From Myxococcota bacterium (lineage in GTDB: Bacteria > Myxococcota_C > UBA6777), in the NCBI GenBank assembly GCA_023150835.1, contig JAKLKB010000166.1, positions 1 through 22,500 on the forward strand: a DNA stretch of 22,500 bases. The letters are read 5' to 3'. Shown piece by piece: positions 22,361-22,500 of the stretch (the stretch's first letter is position 1; every line of letters begins with the position of its first letter). The notes under the pieces were generated by a model, which saw only the letters and a list, made by a program, of their open reading frames with translations, did not search any database and was not told the DNA's origin. The translations under genes were made by a program, and so were the position numbers.

Positions 22361-22500
22361 CCCCATACGCGCCTTGTTAAGGTGGAAACCTCGTAGAGTC
22401 GGTCTTGATCGCCTTTTTTTTTCTCCCCCCCTCAATCCCCCCGGCCAACGGGGGGAAGTTGGAACGGGCAGCGTCTGCATTTCGTGCATACAGCGTGCGT
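22361..22500 (+). repeat. Family C repeat, copy C2, cut by the window edge
   Basis: This is the second copy of the 140-bp sequence at 10224-10363, with a single mismatch near its left end (A instead of C in CTTGTTAAGG). The match reaches the last base of the window, so the true repeat may be longer here. Confidence 0.93.

Noticed and set aside
1-22500. tRNA, rRNA or riboswitch genes
   Set aside because: Nothing resembling conserved tRNA arms, rRNA segments or known riboswitch cores was noticed on either strand by reading; a covariance-model search was not possible.

Overview
The window looks like a chromosomal segment of a free-living Gram-negative bacterium of the Myxococcota / former Deltaproteobacteria type. 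That reading is an inference. It rests on a Hanks-type Ser/Thr kinase with an N-terminal zinc ribbon and C-terminal PEGA domain, a double-FHA tail-anchored protein, a TPR/PEGA membrane protein beside the kinase, an acidic-linker lipoprotein-like protein with CDDGxxCNG cysteine repeats, and a type IV prepilin peptidase. GC content is moderate, TTG starts occur, and no rRNA, tRNA, CRISPR array or transposase gene was seen.

Layout. 1-398: a 21-bp tandem array at the left edge, a possible promoter and an interspersed repeat. 399-3236 (+): a small helical protein, a YigI-like hotdog thioesterase and a secreted Cys-repeat protein, probably one operon. 3237-3564: two repeats back to back. 3565-6999 (-): an S9 peptidase and threonine synthase. 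7118-8989 (+): a MotA/TolQ/ZorA-like membrane protein with a long coiled-coil tail, and a TerB-like protein. 9263-10012 (+): a secreted C2-domain protein with a PVVPVKP repeat tail. 10013-10586: repeats only. 10587-15257 (+): a signalling cluster of double-FHA protein, Ser/Thr kinase and TPR/PEGA protein. 15302-16026: the wreck of a Lon-like protease gene. 16068-16958 (+): a universal stress protein. 17165-21153 (-): an orphan sensor histidine kinase, a prepilin peptidase with a repeat-rich insert, and a lipoprotein that looks like a zinc-less relative of MA-clan peptidases. 21226-21903 (+): a membrane-anchored Cys-rich protein. 21904-22500: repeats only.

How the genes work together. FHA, kinase and TPR/PEGA proteins probably form one phospho-signalling and envelope module, since FHA domains bind phosphothreonine made by such kinases. 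The ion-channel-like protein plus TerB protein is the most unusual pair and is a candidate for an undescribed membrane system. The intergenic space is dominated by at least four short repeat families. Two of them (A, about 115 bp; B, about 165 bp) carry terminal inverted repeats and look like MITEs. Several copies lie exactly at gene 3' ends, where family A can supply terminator-like hairpins and even a stop codon. Small tandem duplications also mark three successive gene boundaries in the signalling cluster.
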